Source: Enterobacter hormaechei subsp. hoffmannii (GTDB taxonomy: Bacteria > Pseudomonadota > Gammaproteobacteria > Enterobacterales > Enterobacteriaceae). Taken from it: 64,000 bases of DNA. How positions within the stretch are numbered: position 1 is the stretch's first letter; every line of letters begins with the position of its first letter. Below, one piece after another: positions 45,192 to 53,986 of this stretch. Below the pieces are notes generated by a model. The model made no database searches, had not been told where the DNA came from, and saw only the letters and a program-made list of their open reading frames with translations. A program made the position numbers and the translations under genes. The stretch lies in NCBI RefSeq assembly GCF_001729745.1, contig NZ_CP017186.1, forward strand, positions 2,294,001 to 2,358,000, read 5' to 3'.

Positions 45192-45289
45192 TTGCATTAT
45201 TTAAATCAAGATCATGCCATGAAAGGATGATTTGCTCATGCTCATCGTTACTTATCACAACAGGTCTCATTGAAATGTCAGCCTGCTCA
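45192..45289 (-). pseudogene. Internal fragment of the array-2 immunity gene
   Basis: A 98-bp segment reads QADISMRPVVISNDEHEQII then LSWHDLDLNN. It corresponds to the middle of the 44350-44823 gene (QAESSMRPIVINNDEHEKII, LSWQDVNLNN). It is fused on one side to a tssF fragment and on the other to the decayed toxin copy, so it is a recombination product. Confidence 0.85.
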
Positions 45290-45370
45290 CGTTGAGCGAG
45301 GGAAAAAATCTTCGCCAGCTTCCAGCAGGTAGCGCATTTCAATATCGTAATAACGCAGAGTTAGATTATC
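45281..45370 (-). pseudogene. Duplicated 5' end of tssF
   Basis: On the minus strand this reads DNLTLRYYDIEMRYLLEAGE, matching the first 20 or so codons of tssF (DDLTLRYYDAEMRYLLEAGE) with scattered changes. No tssF continuation follows; after about 90 bases it runs into the immunity fragment at a shared GCCTGCTC. The start codon has become ATATAT-rich sequence. Confidence 0.88.
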
Positions 45371-45458
45371 TATATATTTATACAGATTTTTTAATATTTA
45401 TTAAACCCTGGACATTTTGACTTTCCATATTCATTTCCAATGAAAAATAGATTGTGGG

Positions 45459-45929
45459 TCAATATTTGTACTTGAATGCTTTTATTTTTTTAAAACACAA
45501 ATTTCCAGGATCATCCTCTAGAATCTCATTATTAAATCCATCGTTTATTTTAATCGACACAGAACACGCACCTGCTGTTGAGGAAAGAATGAAATTCTGA
45601 CCTCCACCACCAACTGAATTATATTCGTATTGGCCACCGATCCTCCAACCAATATCGATTGCTGCATCTCTTCTAATCAGAGATATAAATGAAGCAGTAA
45701 ATTCGCTTTTCTCTCCTGGAGCTATGACGTCAGGTTTTGACCTTACAATTCGCTCAACTTCTTCAGGCTCGGGGTCGACGCCGTAGATGCTCTCACCAGC
45801 ATATATGAAAAGAGGTTTGTTAGTATTATTTGTAATAGTAACGAAAGGTCGCACCGGGAATATGTGAACAATTAGCACCAACAGTCCCGAAAAGAATACA
45901 ATGTAACCCAGAATTATTTTCTTTTTCAT
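45459..45929 (-). CDS. Putative immunity protein of the PAAR-toxin
   Basis: A 156-residue protein with an N-terminal membrane anchor (about 2-22, KKKIILGYIVFFSGLLVLIV) and a periplasmic beta-rich domain with VTITNNTNKPLFIYAGES and AIDIGWRIGGQYEYNS. It lies immediately downstream of the PAAR-toxin gene; the first possible ATG (45935) overlaps the toxin stop, but the ATG at 45929 has GAGGA at better spacing. Position, linkage and a diverged second copy next to a decayed toxin make an immunity role likely. The family is not one I can name. A periplasmic location implies that the toxin acts in the periplasm, or is met there. Confidence 0.75.
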   Translation of the reverse strand: MKKKIILGYIVFFSGLLVLIVHIFPVRPFVTITNNTNKPLFIYAGESIYGVDPEPEEVERIVRSKPDVIAPGEKSEFTASFISLIRRDAAIDIGWRIGGQYEYNSVGGGGQNFILSSTAGACSVSIKINDGFNNEILEDDPGNLCFKKIKAFKYKY

Positions 45930-45931
45930 AA

Positions 45932-47026
45932 TCATTCCTCAATCTTATCTGGATTATCTGTATTCCAGCACCAGTGTTTTTCTTTTGAGTGTGGTAGTAG
46001 CACATTAGGTGTTTGCTCAAGCGCGTCAAGTATATTAATCACAGCCAAACTGTCTGCATATTTCCCGTGTTGATGGAATAGAGCAAAACCGATCTTCATG
46101 CTCGTAACGTCGTCCACCGTATCGTCACCAATCGCTCCAGGTGTCATGTTTTGTTCCCAGGTAGAACCCTTTAAGAGCAATGATTCTGAAAAACCGACAC
46201 TAAGGCCAACGTAGCCATAATGTATGTTTGACCAAACATCATAAAAGTAATCATGCTGTTTGAACTTGTGGTAATAAGACCTTGACGGTTTCCCTTTTCT
46301 GGGTAATGGTCGCGCAACTGCAACCGACGAAAATCTATCGCGAATCTTCGGTTTGTGATCCCAAGTAGAACCCGTTTTCACGGTCTGATACCAGACAGCC
46401 ATTGCAGCAGGCAAATCCGGTTTTGGAAATGTGCGCAACTTTGCATAAAAAGGGAGTTTATTCCACTCGGCACGCCTTTGTTTTAAAGTATCCTCGTCGA
46501 TTAAATATCTGATTGTTTCTGCAGTCTGGCTTCTGACATTTGTCTTAATTTCTTTGAGTATGTAGTCTGCAACCTTTATCGCGCCATCAGTATGCTGACA
46601 ATGCGGTTGATTCTTAAGATCCGACGACTGCCCGGCAGTCGTTACTGGTGGAGTAGTTGCCGGTGAAGTAGCTGTAGATGTGGCTGTAGGTGTGGCTGTA
46701 GGTGTGGCTGCCGTTGCCCCCCCTGCAGAATTAGCACTCCCTCCACTCTTCTCGTACGTATCCTCCAGCATCGACGGAATAAACTTTGCCCTGCAGGGAC
46801 ATGAGCTGAAGCTGTCGAGAGTCCCGGCCATTCGCCTGCCATGAATGATATCGTTGTCGATGCCTCCGGCTACCTTGTAAATCCCCGGAAATTTACCGCA
46901 GGTCACGCCGTCCTGTTCCCGGGCAACCGGTTTACCAAACAGAGTGTGATCTTCTGCGCCCGTGATAATTCTTCCGCCGCAGGTCGTTTTGTCGCCCTGC
47001 ACCAGATAAAAGCCTTTTGCTGACAT
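45932..47026 (-). CDS. PAAR-tipped T6SS effector with C-terminal type 44 toxin domain
   Basis: A 364-residue specialised effector. Residues 1-85 are a PAAR domain (LVQGDKTTCGGRIITGAEDH; FPGIYKVAGGIDNDIIHGRR) that would cap the VgrG spike. A low-complexity Pro/Thr/Ala linker covers about 100-132. The C-terminal domain from about 145 has GSTWDHKPKIRD near 238 and DVWSNIHYGYVGLSVGFSE near 280, which I associate with polymorphic toxin type 44; its activity is not firmly established. The ATG at 47026 follows AAGGA; the longer frame to 47068 overlaps tssA and lacks PAAR likeness. It lies between tssA and tssF, with its immunity gene directly downstream. Confidence 0.82.
   Translation of the reverse strand: MSAKGFYLVQGDKTTCGGRIITGAEDHTLFGKPVAREQDGVTCGKFPGIYKVAGGIDNDIIHGRRMAGTLDSFSSCPCRAKFIPSMLEDTYEKSGGSANSAGGATAATPTATPTATSTATSPATTPPVTTAGQSSDLKNQPHCQHTDGAIKVADYILKEIKTNVRSQTAETIRYLIDEDTLKQRRAEWNKLPFYAKLRTFPKPDLPAAMAVWYQTVKTGSTWDHKPKIRDRFSSVAVARPLPRKGKPSRSYYHKFKQHDYFYDVWSNIHYGYVGLSVGFSESLLLKGSTWEQNMTPGAIGDDTVDDVTSMKIGFALFHQHGKYADSLAVINILDALEQTPNVLLPHSKEKHWCWNTDNPDKIEE
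46671..46706. repeat. Three 12-bp tandem repeats in the PAAR-toxin linker
   Basis: GCTGTAGATGTG followed by two GCTGTAGGTGTG on the plus strand, encoding repeated TATP in the minus-strand protein. Twelve-base units keep the frame, so copy number can change without breaking the effector; only linker length would vary. Confidence 0.85.
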
Positions 47027-47058
47027 ACATTTTTCCTTTTCGCTGAATTCAGTCCTGG

Positions 47059-48660
47059 TTATCCGCAAAGCACCGCACTGCCTGCCGGGTCAAGCGCAAT
47101 CAGACCTGCCAGAAGCTGGTCCATCTCTGGCTGAAGCCGTGACTTATCGGTTTCACTGCGGGCGGCTTTCATGCGCAGCAGCCTGAGGCGGCGCGATTTC
47201 ACTTCAAACATCAATGCTGGCGTCCATTGCGTGAGGGTGATGGCCTGTGCTGCACCGTCAAGCTCACCCAGCAGATGAAGAGCCAGCTCATTCTTACCCT
47301 TCTGCTCCGCCACGCGGGCCATTAGCAGACGCACCAACCATTTGTCTTTTGTGGTGTCGGTGCCCGGGCGCGTTTGCAGCCAGTGGAGTGTGGCATCCAG
47401 ACCATCCGTGTCAGCTTTCTCCAAAGCTTCCGGTTCAAGGGCCAGAATATCGTTGCCAGTTTCACTCAAGGCATTGACAGGCTCATCCCGCCAGTTGGAC
47501 ATCTCGTCCTGTACGCTCTGGTTTATCCAGTTCAGCGTGACCTCATCAGCAAAGGGTGTGCCGTCATTGAAGGCCAGCGTTTCAAGTCCGGGAAGGCGCC
47601 GCAGCAGCCCTTTCAGGTCAGCGATAATGATATCGGCCAGCACATCCTGGCCTGATTTAATCAGGGCCTGATGGATGTACCACTGCAAATCTAGCCAGAG
47701 ATGATTGGCGCCACGCGAGAAAGTGCTGTCCGCTTGTTCCAGTATCTCCAGCCAGCTCTGTTGCAAATACAGCCGTTTGAGCATTGCCCGCTGGTCAGCC
47801 CTCGGCGGTTCGATGCGCGTTTTCCCTTCGGCATCCGGAGCCGGGATCGCTCTCAGCGTGTCGTGACGCAGACTTTTCATCAGTCGGTGCGCGGCAAGCC
47901 AGCCATCAGGTTGCTCACGCAGATATCCCGTCAAGGTTCGGGCCTGAGCCAGCAAATCCTGACCTGACGTGATGTGGCTCAGCGCTGGCGCGTCCTGTTC
48001 TGCCGCGTGAGATGCCCACTGCGCGCGTGTTTTACTGCTGGCGTTCTGGGGTATTACCGCATCCACGCCACCGGCTTTCATCAGGCGGGAACCCAGCGCG
48101 CTGTACAGGGCACTTAGATCTGGACGTGACGCTTCAGGCTCAGTTTCAAGACTGTCTCGGATGAGAAGCAACGCACCGGTCGTACGCTGGGCATCGTCGC
48201 GTACCACTTCTGGCCAGAGTAACAGGCTGTCAAGCAGACGAGAGCCTGCGAGCCACTCCAGTGCTGGTTTACGGCTTCGCTCTCGCTGCGGGTGAAGCTG
48301 CTTTCCATAGCGCGTTAGTAATCCCGCAAGTAGCTCAAGCCCTTCAGCAAACCCGGTTTCACCGTCCTGGTGCAAGCGCGCCCAACAATAGTAAGTAGCA
48401 ACCCGGACATCTTTGGCCACAGTGTTCAACACCTTTTCAGCCAGCTGGCAAATCAGCCCGGTATCAATACTGGAAAGTTTATTGACCTCCTCCCGGATAC
48501 GCTGGAAATCATCGTCATAACCCGGGTCTTCTCCTGTAGGACTGTTCTCACTGATCGGGGTAAGCCAGCGCTGCCAGCTTTCGGAATGTGACTGCGCCTG
48601 CTGTCGCAGCAGGGTTTCATCTGCCTGGCAGGCAACAACCAGATTCTGCAAAGCGTCCAT
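47059..48660 (-). CDS. tssA: T6SS cap/assembly protein TssA
   Basis: A 533-residue protein with an N-terminal ImpA domain (about 25-150). WLTPISENSPTGEDPGYDDDFQRIREEVNK is the family opening and VATYYCWARLHQDGETGFAEGLELLAGLLTRYGKQLHP the second conserved block. TssA seeds tail-tube and sheath growth from the baseplate. The start overlaps the tssM stop by one base (TAATG). Downstream comes the PAAR-toxin cassette, 33 bp away, before tssF. Confidence 0.93.
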   Translation of the reverse strand: MDALQNLVVACQADETLLRQQAQSHSESWQRWLTPISENSPTGEDPGYDDDFQRIREEVNKLSSIDTGLICQLAEKVLNTVAKDVRVATYYCWARLHQDGETGFAEGLELLAGLLTRYGKQLHPQRERSRKPALEWLAGSRLLDSLLLWPEVVRDDAQRTTGALLLIRDSLETEPEASRPDLSALYSALGSRLMKAGGVDAVIPQNASSKTRAQWASHAAEQDAPALSHITSGQDLLAQARTLTGYLREQPDGWLAAHRLMKSLRHDTLRAIPAPDAEGKTRIEPPRADQRAMLKRLYLQQSWLEILEQADSTFSRGANHLWLDLQWYIHQALIKSGQDVLADIIIADLKGLLRRLPGLETLAFNDGTPFADEVTLNWINQSVQDEMSNWRDEPVNALSETGNDILALEPEALEKADTDGLDATLHWLQTRPGTDTTKDKWLVRLLMARVAEQKGKNELALHLLGELDGAAQAITLTQWTPALMFEVKSRRLRLLRMKAARSETDKSRLQPEMDQLLAGLIALDPAGSAVLCG

Positions 48661-51600
48661 TATTCGACTCCGTCCATGTCACTGTTTTCTGTATTGGTCA
48701 TCAGCGCCTGCGCCATAGCCGCGCTATCTACGCTAAATATTTGATCTGGCAGCGTGAAGCCCCGTAGTGCCAGTAATGCCAGCGGCCCACTGCCCAGTTG
48801 TGAACGCAGTACCCACTGTAGGGTACGACCATCCGGCGCGGTAAAACTCATCATCCACTGACTGCGGTCAAGCTGCTCTCGTTTACTCTCATCCAGCCAG
48901 CGAATAAAGCCCCAGGTTCCGCTGTAATCACCAAACAGACGTGCACCCGCATTGACGGTGGTCCATGTCAGCATGGTTCCGGGCTTGTAGGTGTCACCAG
49001 GCCAGCGGAAGCTCTGCCAGTCTGCCATCTGGTTGAAGTAGTGCAGCTTTTGTCCATCAATAGTCAGTTGCGTTTCTACCACCTGCGGTACCGGACGCGC
49101 CTGTAGTTCAAAGCTGATGCCCTGACTGCCGTCGGTAAACAAGATATCCGATAGCTGGCTGAGCTGATTAATCGCCCGCAGGAAGGCTGGGTTAAAGTTC
49201 AGTCCCTGGCTGTTGACCTTATCCGGTACCCACTGGCTGCCCTCCTTATGCAGCACACCGCCGAGTTCCGTGGTCAGGAAGCGCTCAATACGTCCGCTAT
49301 CCTTACGCACAAACTCAGCCAGCATTGGCAGAGAGGAATCACTCTTGTTGACAGCAAATGGGAAACGTCCGTCAAATGCCGTATGCCAGTTCGCCACCAC
49401 GGAACGACTCCATTTGTCATTCAGGCTCGCTGCCGATGGCTGAAGCACAGTTTCCCAGGCCTGGGTCAGCGGCTGCACAAACATGGTGCTGCCAAAACCA
49501 CTCCACTCTTCGCCCAGGCTTGCAGCAATCAGGCTGCCGTACTGCTGGGTGTCGGTCAGGTCCACGCTTTTGCCCTGGAATACGGTCTGCGCCAGGCTCT
49601 GCATCATTTCCTGAGGGTCAGAGGCGCTGGCGACCTGTTGCAGACGCAGACGCACACGGGTGATACGGGTAAGATACGTTTGCAGGCTCAGTGAATTGTC
49701 AGCCGACATAACGTTGCTGCCGTTGTTTTTACCCATAAGTGTTAGCAACGGTCCAAAGGTTTCATCCAGTGGGCCCTGCGGGCCTGAGGCTGACTGGTCA
49801 ATTACCGGTTTGTCCTTCCCGCCTACCAGGTCTTTAGCCGATTTGATGATGGAGTCCGACAGGCCTTCACTCTTCTGGCCGGCCTGCCCCTGCCAGGCGA
49901 GGGTGTTCATCAGGGCAATCAGCGGTGACTGGCGAACATCACTCATCAGCGTCAGCTGGTCAGTGACGTCTGCAATATTGTTTGCCGGATTAAGTTGCAG
50001 GCTGTTGAGGAAGCTCAGCCAGCTACCGGCAAAGTCGGTGAAGTAGCGTTCCGTCAGACGTGCTTTCAGTGCTTCCGGCGACAGGTCTGAGGAAACGGTT
50101 TTCCGGCTGTCGCTCAGTACCCAGTCGATTTCATCGCGGCGGGAGTTTGCCGCTTTCTCAATGGCCTGCTGAATCCCTCCCTCCCAGGCCTGACGGGTGA
50201 ACATGCCCGGCACCACCTCATCGGTGGTAAACAGGCGACGGGCATCGGTACCGCCAGTTATGTCCTCCAGAGACACATCGGCAAAGTTACGACGTACGGA
50301 TTTGAGCATGTTCTCGTACAGCGTACTTTCCGCGTTGCGCCGTCCTATCTGCTGCAACAACACCTGGCGGCTCTGGCTGACCAGCTGCGCATCCGGCGTG
50401 ATTTTCCACTGTGGCTGCTTAGGCAGTTCGGTGATGTAGAAAGCCCACAAATCCGGTGACAGGCTTTGCCACAGGCCAGCTGAGATACCTAAACGCGTCG
50501 GCTGCACGGTTTTCATGGTTTGCGCGTAGAATGCACCATCAGCTTTATCCGGACGGGACATCATTAGCCAGGCTTTCAGCTGGTCATAACCCGGTTTCGC
50601 CAGCTGTGTCCGCTGGTCGCTGTTGGGTGCCGAATTGACCAGCGCAATGAGCTTCTGCTTAAGCGCTTCATTTGCCGGATCACGTATCAGACGGTTGTTC
50701 GCCACCCCGTACCAGGGCAGCATTGCGTCAAGCAACTGCTGATCATGGTTAAGACCAAAGCGCTGATACCATGGCGCGCCGTCCAGAATATGGTGCAGCA
50801 GGCGACCGGCATCATTACGCAAAGCATGCAGGGCCGTCAGCTGGTAATCCGATACAGAAGGGTGCTCCACCAGAGCATGAGCCTGCTGTGCAACAGAAAC
50901 TATTTGTGACCGGTTGACCGCAAACGACAGCAGCATCCCTCCCCCACAGACACTGATGATGGCCATCAGTGCCCAGGCCAGCGCTCGTTCCCACGGCATA
51001 CCGACACGACGGCCACGTACGCGGGTGCAGTCGTCAACAATACCCTGCCAGGTTGCTGGCAGAGTCAGGGCATGACGCTGTGATCCATAATTCTCAGCAT
51101 CGGCTGTCCCCGCTGACATTCCGGCAGGTTTCTTCTCCGACAGGCTGAACATCAGACCACGCAGCGGGACGCGCTGCTGAGAAACAAAGAACCATGGCTG
51201 CAACTGCTGAGCCCAGCGGGCAATAGCACCGTCGTTCAGGTGCTGGCTCAGGCGCAGCAGGAAGTCGTGGCTGCTGTTTTCCGCGACCTGACTCATCCCC
51301 TGCGCCCGCAGGGCCGGCAGCATCAGTTCCAGCTGGCGGATTACATCGTCTTCTTTTGCGCGTGGTGGAAAGCTTGCACCTACCGCCTGCTCAGGACGCG
51401 TACCCTGCGACCAGTGACTGCTGCACAGTTGCCACAGCCAGACCGGAGCGGAATAACGCAGCAGTTCGCTGATTTTTTCCAGGCCGCGTAAATCGCTGTC
51501 GCTGATATGTGGAGTAAGATTAAGCGACTCGGGCAGTACACGGATAATCCCGTCCAGCGGGCGCCCGCGGCGTAGTTTACGCAGCGCGGTGTATTTTTCG

Positions 51601-52127
51601 CGGTCAGGCTCCGATGCCAGGCTGCCGCCATAAATCAGCACGGTGCGGTTGCCTTCGAGCCACTGCTGCTGTTGTAGGCCGGGTACCAGTTGCTCAATCG
51701 CGGCTTCATCGCCGGTGATTAACAGCAGACGTGTTTTGCTACGCCAGTAAAAACTAATACGGGAGCGGAGATGCGCCCGAATCCTGTCACACATGACCAC
51801 CGCAGGGTGAACAGGGGCGTTATCATTTTCCCGCTTCCTTTTTTCATCATCACCACTGGTATCGTCGACAAGCGCATTAAACTCCTGCTTACCGGCATTA
51901 CGAACTGCCGCCAGGAGCAACATGGATAGGATAAGGGTGCAGCCTGAAATACATCCGCCAGCGATAAGCCAGTAAATTTGCTGCTGACTACCGTCTTGAA
52001 TCCCGGCAATATCCGGATGCTTCCAGAGCATGAACGTCATAACGGCTAACAACAAAAAGAAAAGCAATGCGACAGCAAGATAGCGGCCTTCCGTAGTCTT
52101 TGGTGCAATAGCAAAAGGTAGCTTCAC
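48660..52127 (-). CDS. tssM: T6SS membrane complex protein TssM
   Basis: An IcmF-family inner membrane protein of 1155 residues. Helices lie near residues 16-35, 52-75 and 395-415, followed by a long periplasmic part that contacts TssJ. The nucleotide-binding region, where many TssM proteins have GxxGxGKS/T, reads LLLITGDEAAIEQLVPG, so the Walker A lysine is absent. I start it at GTG 52127 because this gives a 4-base GTGA overlap with the upstream stop and an AGGAG site; an ATG at 52175 would add 16 hydrophilic residues and overlap by 52 bases. The function should be the TssJLM envelope channel. Confidence 0.92.
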   Translation of the reverse strand: MKLPFAIAPKTTEGRYLAVALLFFLLLAVMTFMLWKHPDIAGIQDGSQQQIYWLIAGGCISGCTLILSMLLLAAVRNAGKQEFNALVDDTSGDDEKRKRENDNAPVHPAVVMCDRIRAHLRSRISFYWRSKTRLLLITGDEAAIEQLVPGLQQQQWLEGNRTVLIYGGSLASEPDREKYTALRKLRRGRPLDGIIRVLPESLNLTPHISDSDLRGLEKISELLRYSAPVWLWQLCSSHWSQGTRPEQAVGASFPPRAKEDDVIRQLELMLPALRAQGMSQVAENSSHDFLLRLSQHLNDGAIARWAQQLQPWFFVSQQRVPLRGLMFSLSEKKPAGMSAGTADAENYGSQRHALTLPATWQGIVDDCTRVRGRRVGMPWERALAWALMAIISVCGGGMLLSFAVNRSQIVSVAQQAHALVEHPSVSDYQLTALHALRNDAGRLLHHILDGAPWYQRFGLNHDQQLLDAMLPWYGVANNRLIRDPANEALKQKLIALVNSAPNSDQRTQLAKPGYDQLKAWLMMSRPDKADGAFYAQTMKTVQPTRLGISAGLWQSLSPDLWAFYITELPKQPQWKITPDAQLVSQSRQVLLQQIGRRNAESTLYENMLKSVRRNFADVSLEDITGGTDARRLFTTDEVVPGMFTRQAWEGGIQQAIEKAANSRRDEIDWVLSDSRKTVSSDLSPEALKARLTERYFTDFAGSWLSFLNSLQLNPANNIADVTDQLTLMSDVRQSPLIALMNTLAWQGQAGQKSEGLSDSIIKSAKDLVGGKDKPVIDQSASGPQGPLDETFGPLLTLMGKNNGSNVMSADNSLSLQTYLTRITRVRLRLQQVASASDPQEMMQSLAQTVFQGKSVDLTDTQQYGSLIAASLGEEWSGFGSTMFVQPLTQAWETVLQPSAASLNDKWSRSVVANWHTAFDGRFPFAVNKSDSSLPMLAEFVRKDSGRIERFLTTELGGVLHKEGSQWVPDKVNSQGLNFNPAFLRAINQLSQLSDILFTDGSQGISFELQARPVPQVVETQLTIDGQKLHYFNQMADWQSFRWPGDTYKPGTMLTWTTVNAGARLFGDYSGTWGFIRWLDESKREQLDRSQWMMSFTAPDGRTLQWVLRSQLGSGPLALLALRGFTLPDQIFSVDSAAMAQALMTNTENSDMDGVE

Positions 52128-53332
52128 GGATCCATCTCCTGTCGGGAAGCAATCGGGGTAATGTGCGTGCTCCACAGCACATTCTTTGTGGTATCGCCAC
52201 AGATAATCATCTGTGGTGACTGTGTTTGTTGGGCGATTTCAGTGGCGGCAGCGATGGCAAGCCAGGGGGCTGCGGCACCGGCACGTCCCATAGACCTGTC
52301 GAGTGAAATGACGGAGTCGTCCGCTACAGACTGCGCAGGATGTGCATTCTGACATGTGATCACTTCTGCGTGCTGCTCACCCGTCAGTCCGGCAAGCCAT
52401 AAATTTTTAACGATATGTCCTTTGAGCGGGACGTTCCAGGCGGCCATGTTCATCCCCTCGCTCAATTCACCAGGAGAGGAAGCATCTGGCCGGTGCAGCA
52501 GCGCGAGAGGTTCGAGTGCCTCCTGTGTCAGGCGATTGCCGAGAAGCAGTGCAACAGCGGCTTCTGCGGTATTGTTTGAGTCAACCGGGTCAATCTGGAG
52601 GCCAACGATCAATAACATCGTTTCATCTTTAATGCGATAATCCAGCCAGTGGCTAACTACTCCCGGCCCATTGCTGTCCACATACTCAACCGCGCAGGTT
52701 ATTCCACTTTCCTTCCAGGCTTCCTGCCAAATTTCCTGAACCGCAGGGAATGACAAAGTTGACGAGATATCAAGGATGACAGCCAGTGAGGCATTTTCCG
52801 GGAACTGGCCAACTGGCAGACCCGCAATGAGTTCAGAAAACAGACGCGTGACAACCAGCTCAGGAGTCTCTCCCGGCTCTGTCGTAATACGGCTCAGCCT
52901 CTTGCCTTTTTCGCCTTTCCAGTCCGACTGAGAAATAATAATGCTGTGATTCTTGAGCATCTCAACAGCGACAGAACCCTGTTTGTCTTCCTTATGGGCA
53001 GTTATAAATGTCATATTCAGTATCTGAAGCGCGCGGCGTGCTTTACGGGTCTCACTTAAGATCCAGCGTTCCCGATGCCGGTCAAAACTATTCGCTTTAC
53101 TGTCCTGTAATGACCAGTGCCACATACGAAAACCGAAACTTATAATCCAAACAACAACGGGCGTACCAATAGCGACCAACCAGAAGTGGTTGTTATCGAT
53201 GTATCGCCCGAATATCCGCATGAGGATCACACTGATGACCAGCATTGCCGCCAGGACAGCAAACCAGCGGGATGTTTTTGGCGGAACTGGTCGTGGATAA
53301 CATTCAGGAAGATGTTTAAGGGAATACCGCAT
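52124..53332 (-). CDS. T6SS-linked membrane protein of unknown function, 402 residues
   Basis: Two adjacent hydrophobic helices (about 24-42 and 48-68) are followed by a long soluble domain, probably cytoplasmic. The soluble part includes ASLAVILDISSTLSFPAVQEIWQ and LLIVGLQIDPVDSNNTAEAAVALLLGNRL, the latter reminiscent of thiolase-type domains but without a recognisable catalytic set. It is directly upstream of and overlaps tssM, so it is part of the core transcript. A broken copy of its first 85 codons lies at 56653-56913, marking an earlier boundary of the effector array. The start is ATG. I believe homologues occur at this place in related enterobacterial T6SS clusters, but no function is known to me. 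Confidence 0.75.
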   Translation of the reverse strand: MRYSLKHLPECYPRPVPPKTSRWFAVLAAMLVISVILMRIFGRYIDNNHFWLVAIGTPVVVWIISFGFRMWHWSLQDSKANSFDRHRERWILSETRKARRALQILNMTFITAHKEDKQGSVAVEMLKNHSIIISQSDWKGEKGKRLSRITTEPGETPELVVTRLFSELIAGLPVGQFPENASLAVILDISSTLSFPAVQEIWQEAWKESGITCAVEYVDSNGPGVVSHWLDYRIKDETMLLIVGLQIDPVDSNNTAEAAVALLLGNRLTQEALEPLALLHRPDASSPGELSEGMNMAAWNVPLKGHIVKNLWLAGLTGEQHAEVITCQNAHPAQSVADDSVISLDRSMGRAGAAAPWLAIAAATEIAQQTQSPQMIICGDTTKNVLWSTHITPIASRQEMDP

Positions 53333-53356
53333 TCACACACTCATGATTCAAAATTT

Positions 53357-53971
53357 CTAAGCATTAGCTAAAAGGGAAAAATGTTTGGCTCTCTCGGGAT
53401 ATCTGTCAAAGATCATTTCATATTTTTTATGGCCTCTGTTTTTAATTTCAATTAGCGTTACCTCCCCGTTTGAATCATATGAAATGCGCTTACCCTCCTC
53501 AATATAATTACCTTGTATGTCAATGTAATTTGTTTCTATTCTGAGGCGGCCAATTTCAGGGCCTGATGTATAATAGCCACGGCAATGCATTGTTTTTTTG
53601 AGTACATACTTCGGAATTCACATAAAGTGGCCCATGTTTTTCGAAGATATAAAATATAGTCATTTCATTATGAAAAAAGAAAAACCTGTTCTCTCTGTTG
53701 GGTATGTAGTTGTAAGCAAGATACGCTTTATTATCTTTATCTGCATTCAATTTACCTGGTCTTTTTCCGTAAGCATAATCGGAAGCATATACATTACCGA
53801 TTTTTTATGTCTCTAGCTACTACCTTTGTAGTTGAATGAAACATTATTGATATATTGGATTTTATTATCATCCCCACGATAAGAAATGCAAGAACATGAG
53901 TGGGATTTTGTCATTAATTTTTTACCTTTCCCATTCAAAAATAATTCTGGTACACTGAATTTATTTAATGT
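53357..53971 (-). pseudogene. Decayed gene, probably an old immunity gene
   Basis: Coding-like sequence in three successive frames: FSVPELFLNGKGKKLMTKSH through SFNYKGSS and a stop; then KIGNVYASDYAYGKRPGKLN to LYVNSEVCTQK; then TMHCRGYYTSGPEIGRLRI to ERAKHFSLLANA. The last two join in frame if one A is removed from an A7 run near 53591-53597, and the first two if the A6 run near 53805 changes. Together they would make a protein of about 200 residues. It lies 16 bases after an intact immunity gene and 25 bases before the 402-residue gene. No family recognised. Confidence 0.6.
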
Positions 53972-53986
53972 CTAATCAAAATATGT

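Noticed and set aside
45371..45458. Possible small gene between the tssF fragment and the first immunity gene
   Set aside because: AT-rich sequence with stops in all frames and no ribosome site; taken as non-coding spacer.
52128..52175. Upstream ATG for tssM adding 16 residues
   Set aside because: The added residues are hydrophilic and overlap the previous gene; GTG 52127 has an AGGAG site and a GTGA coupling overlap.
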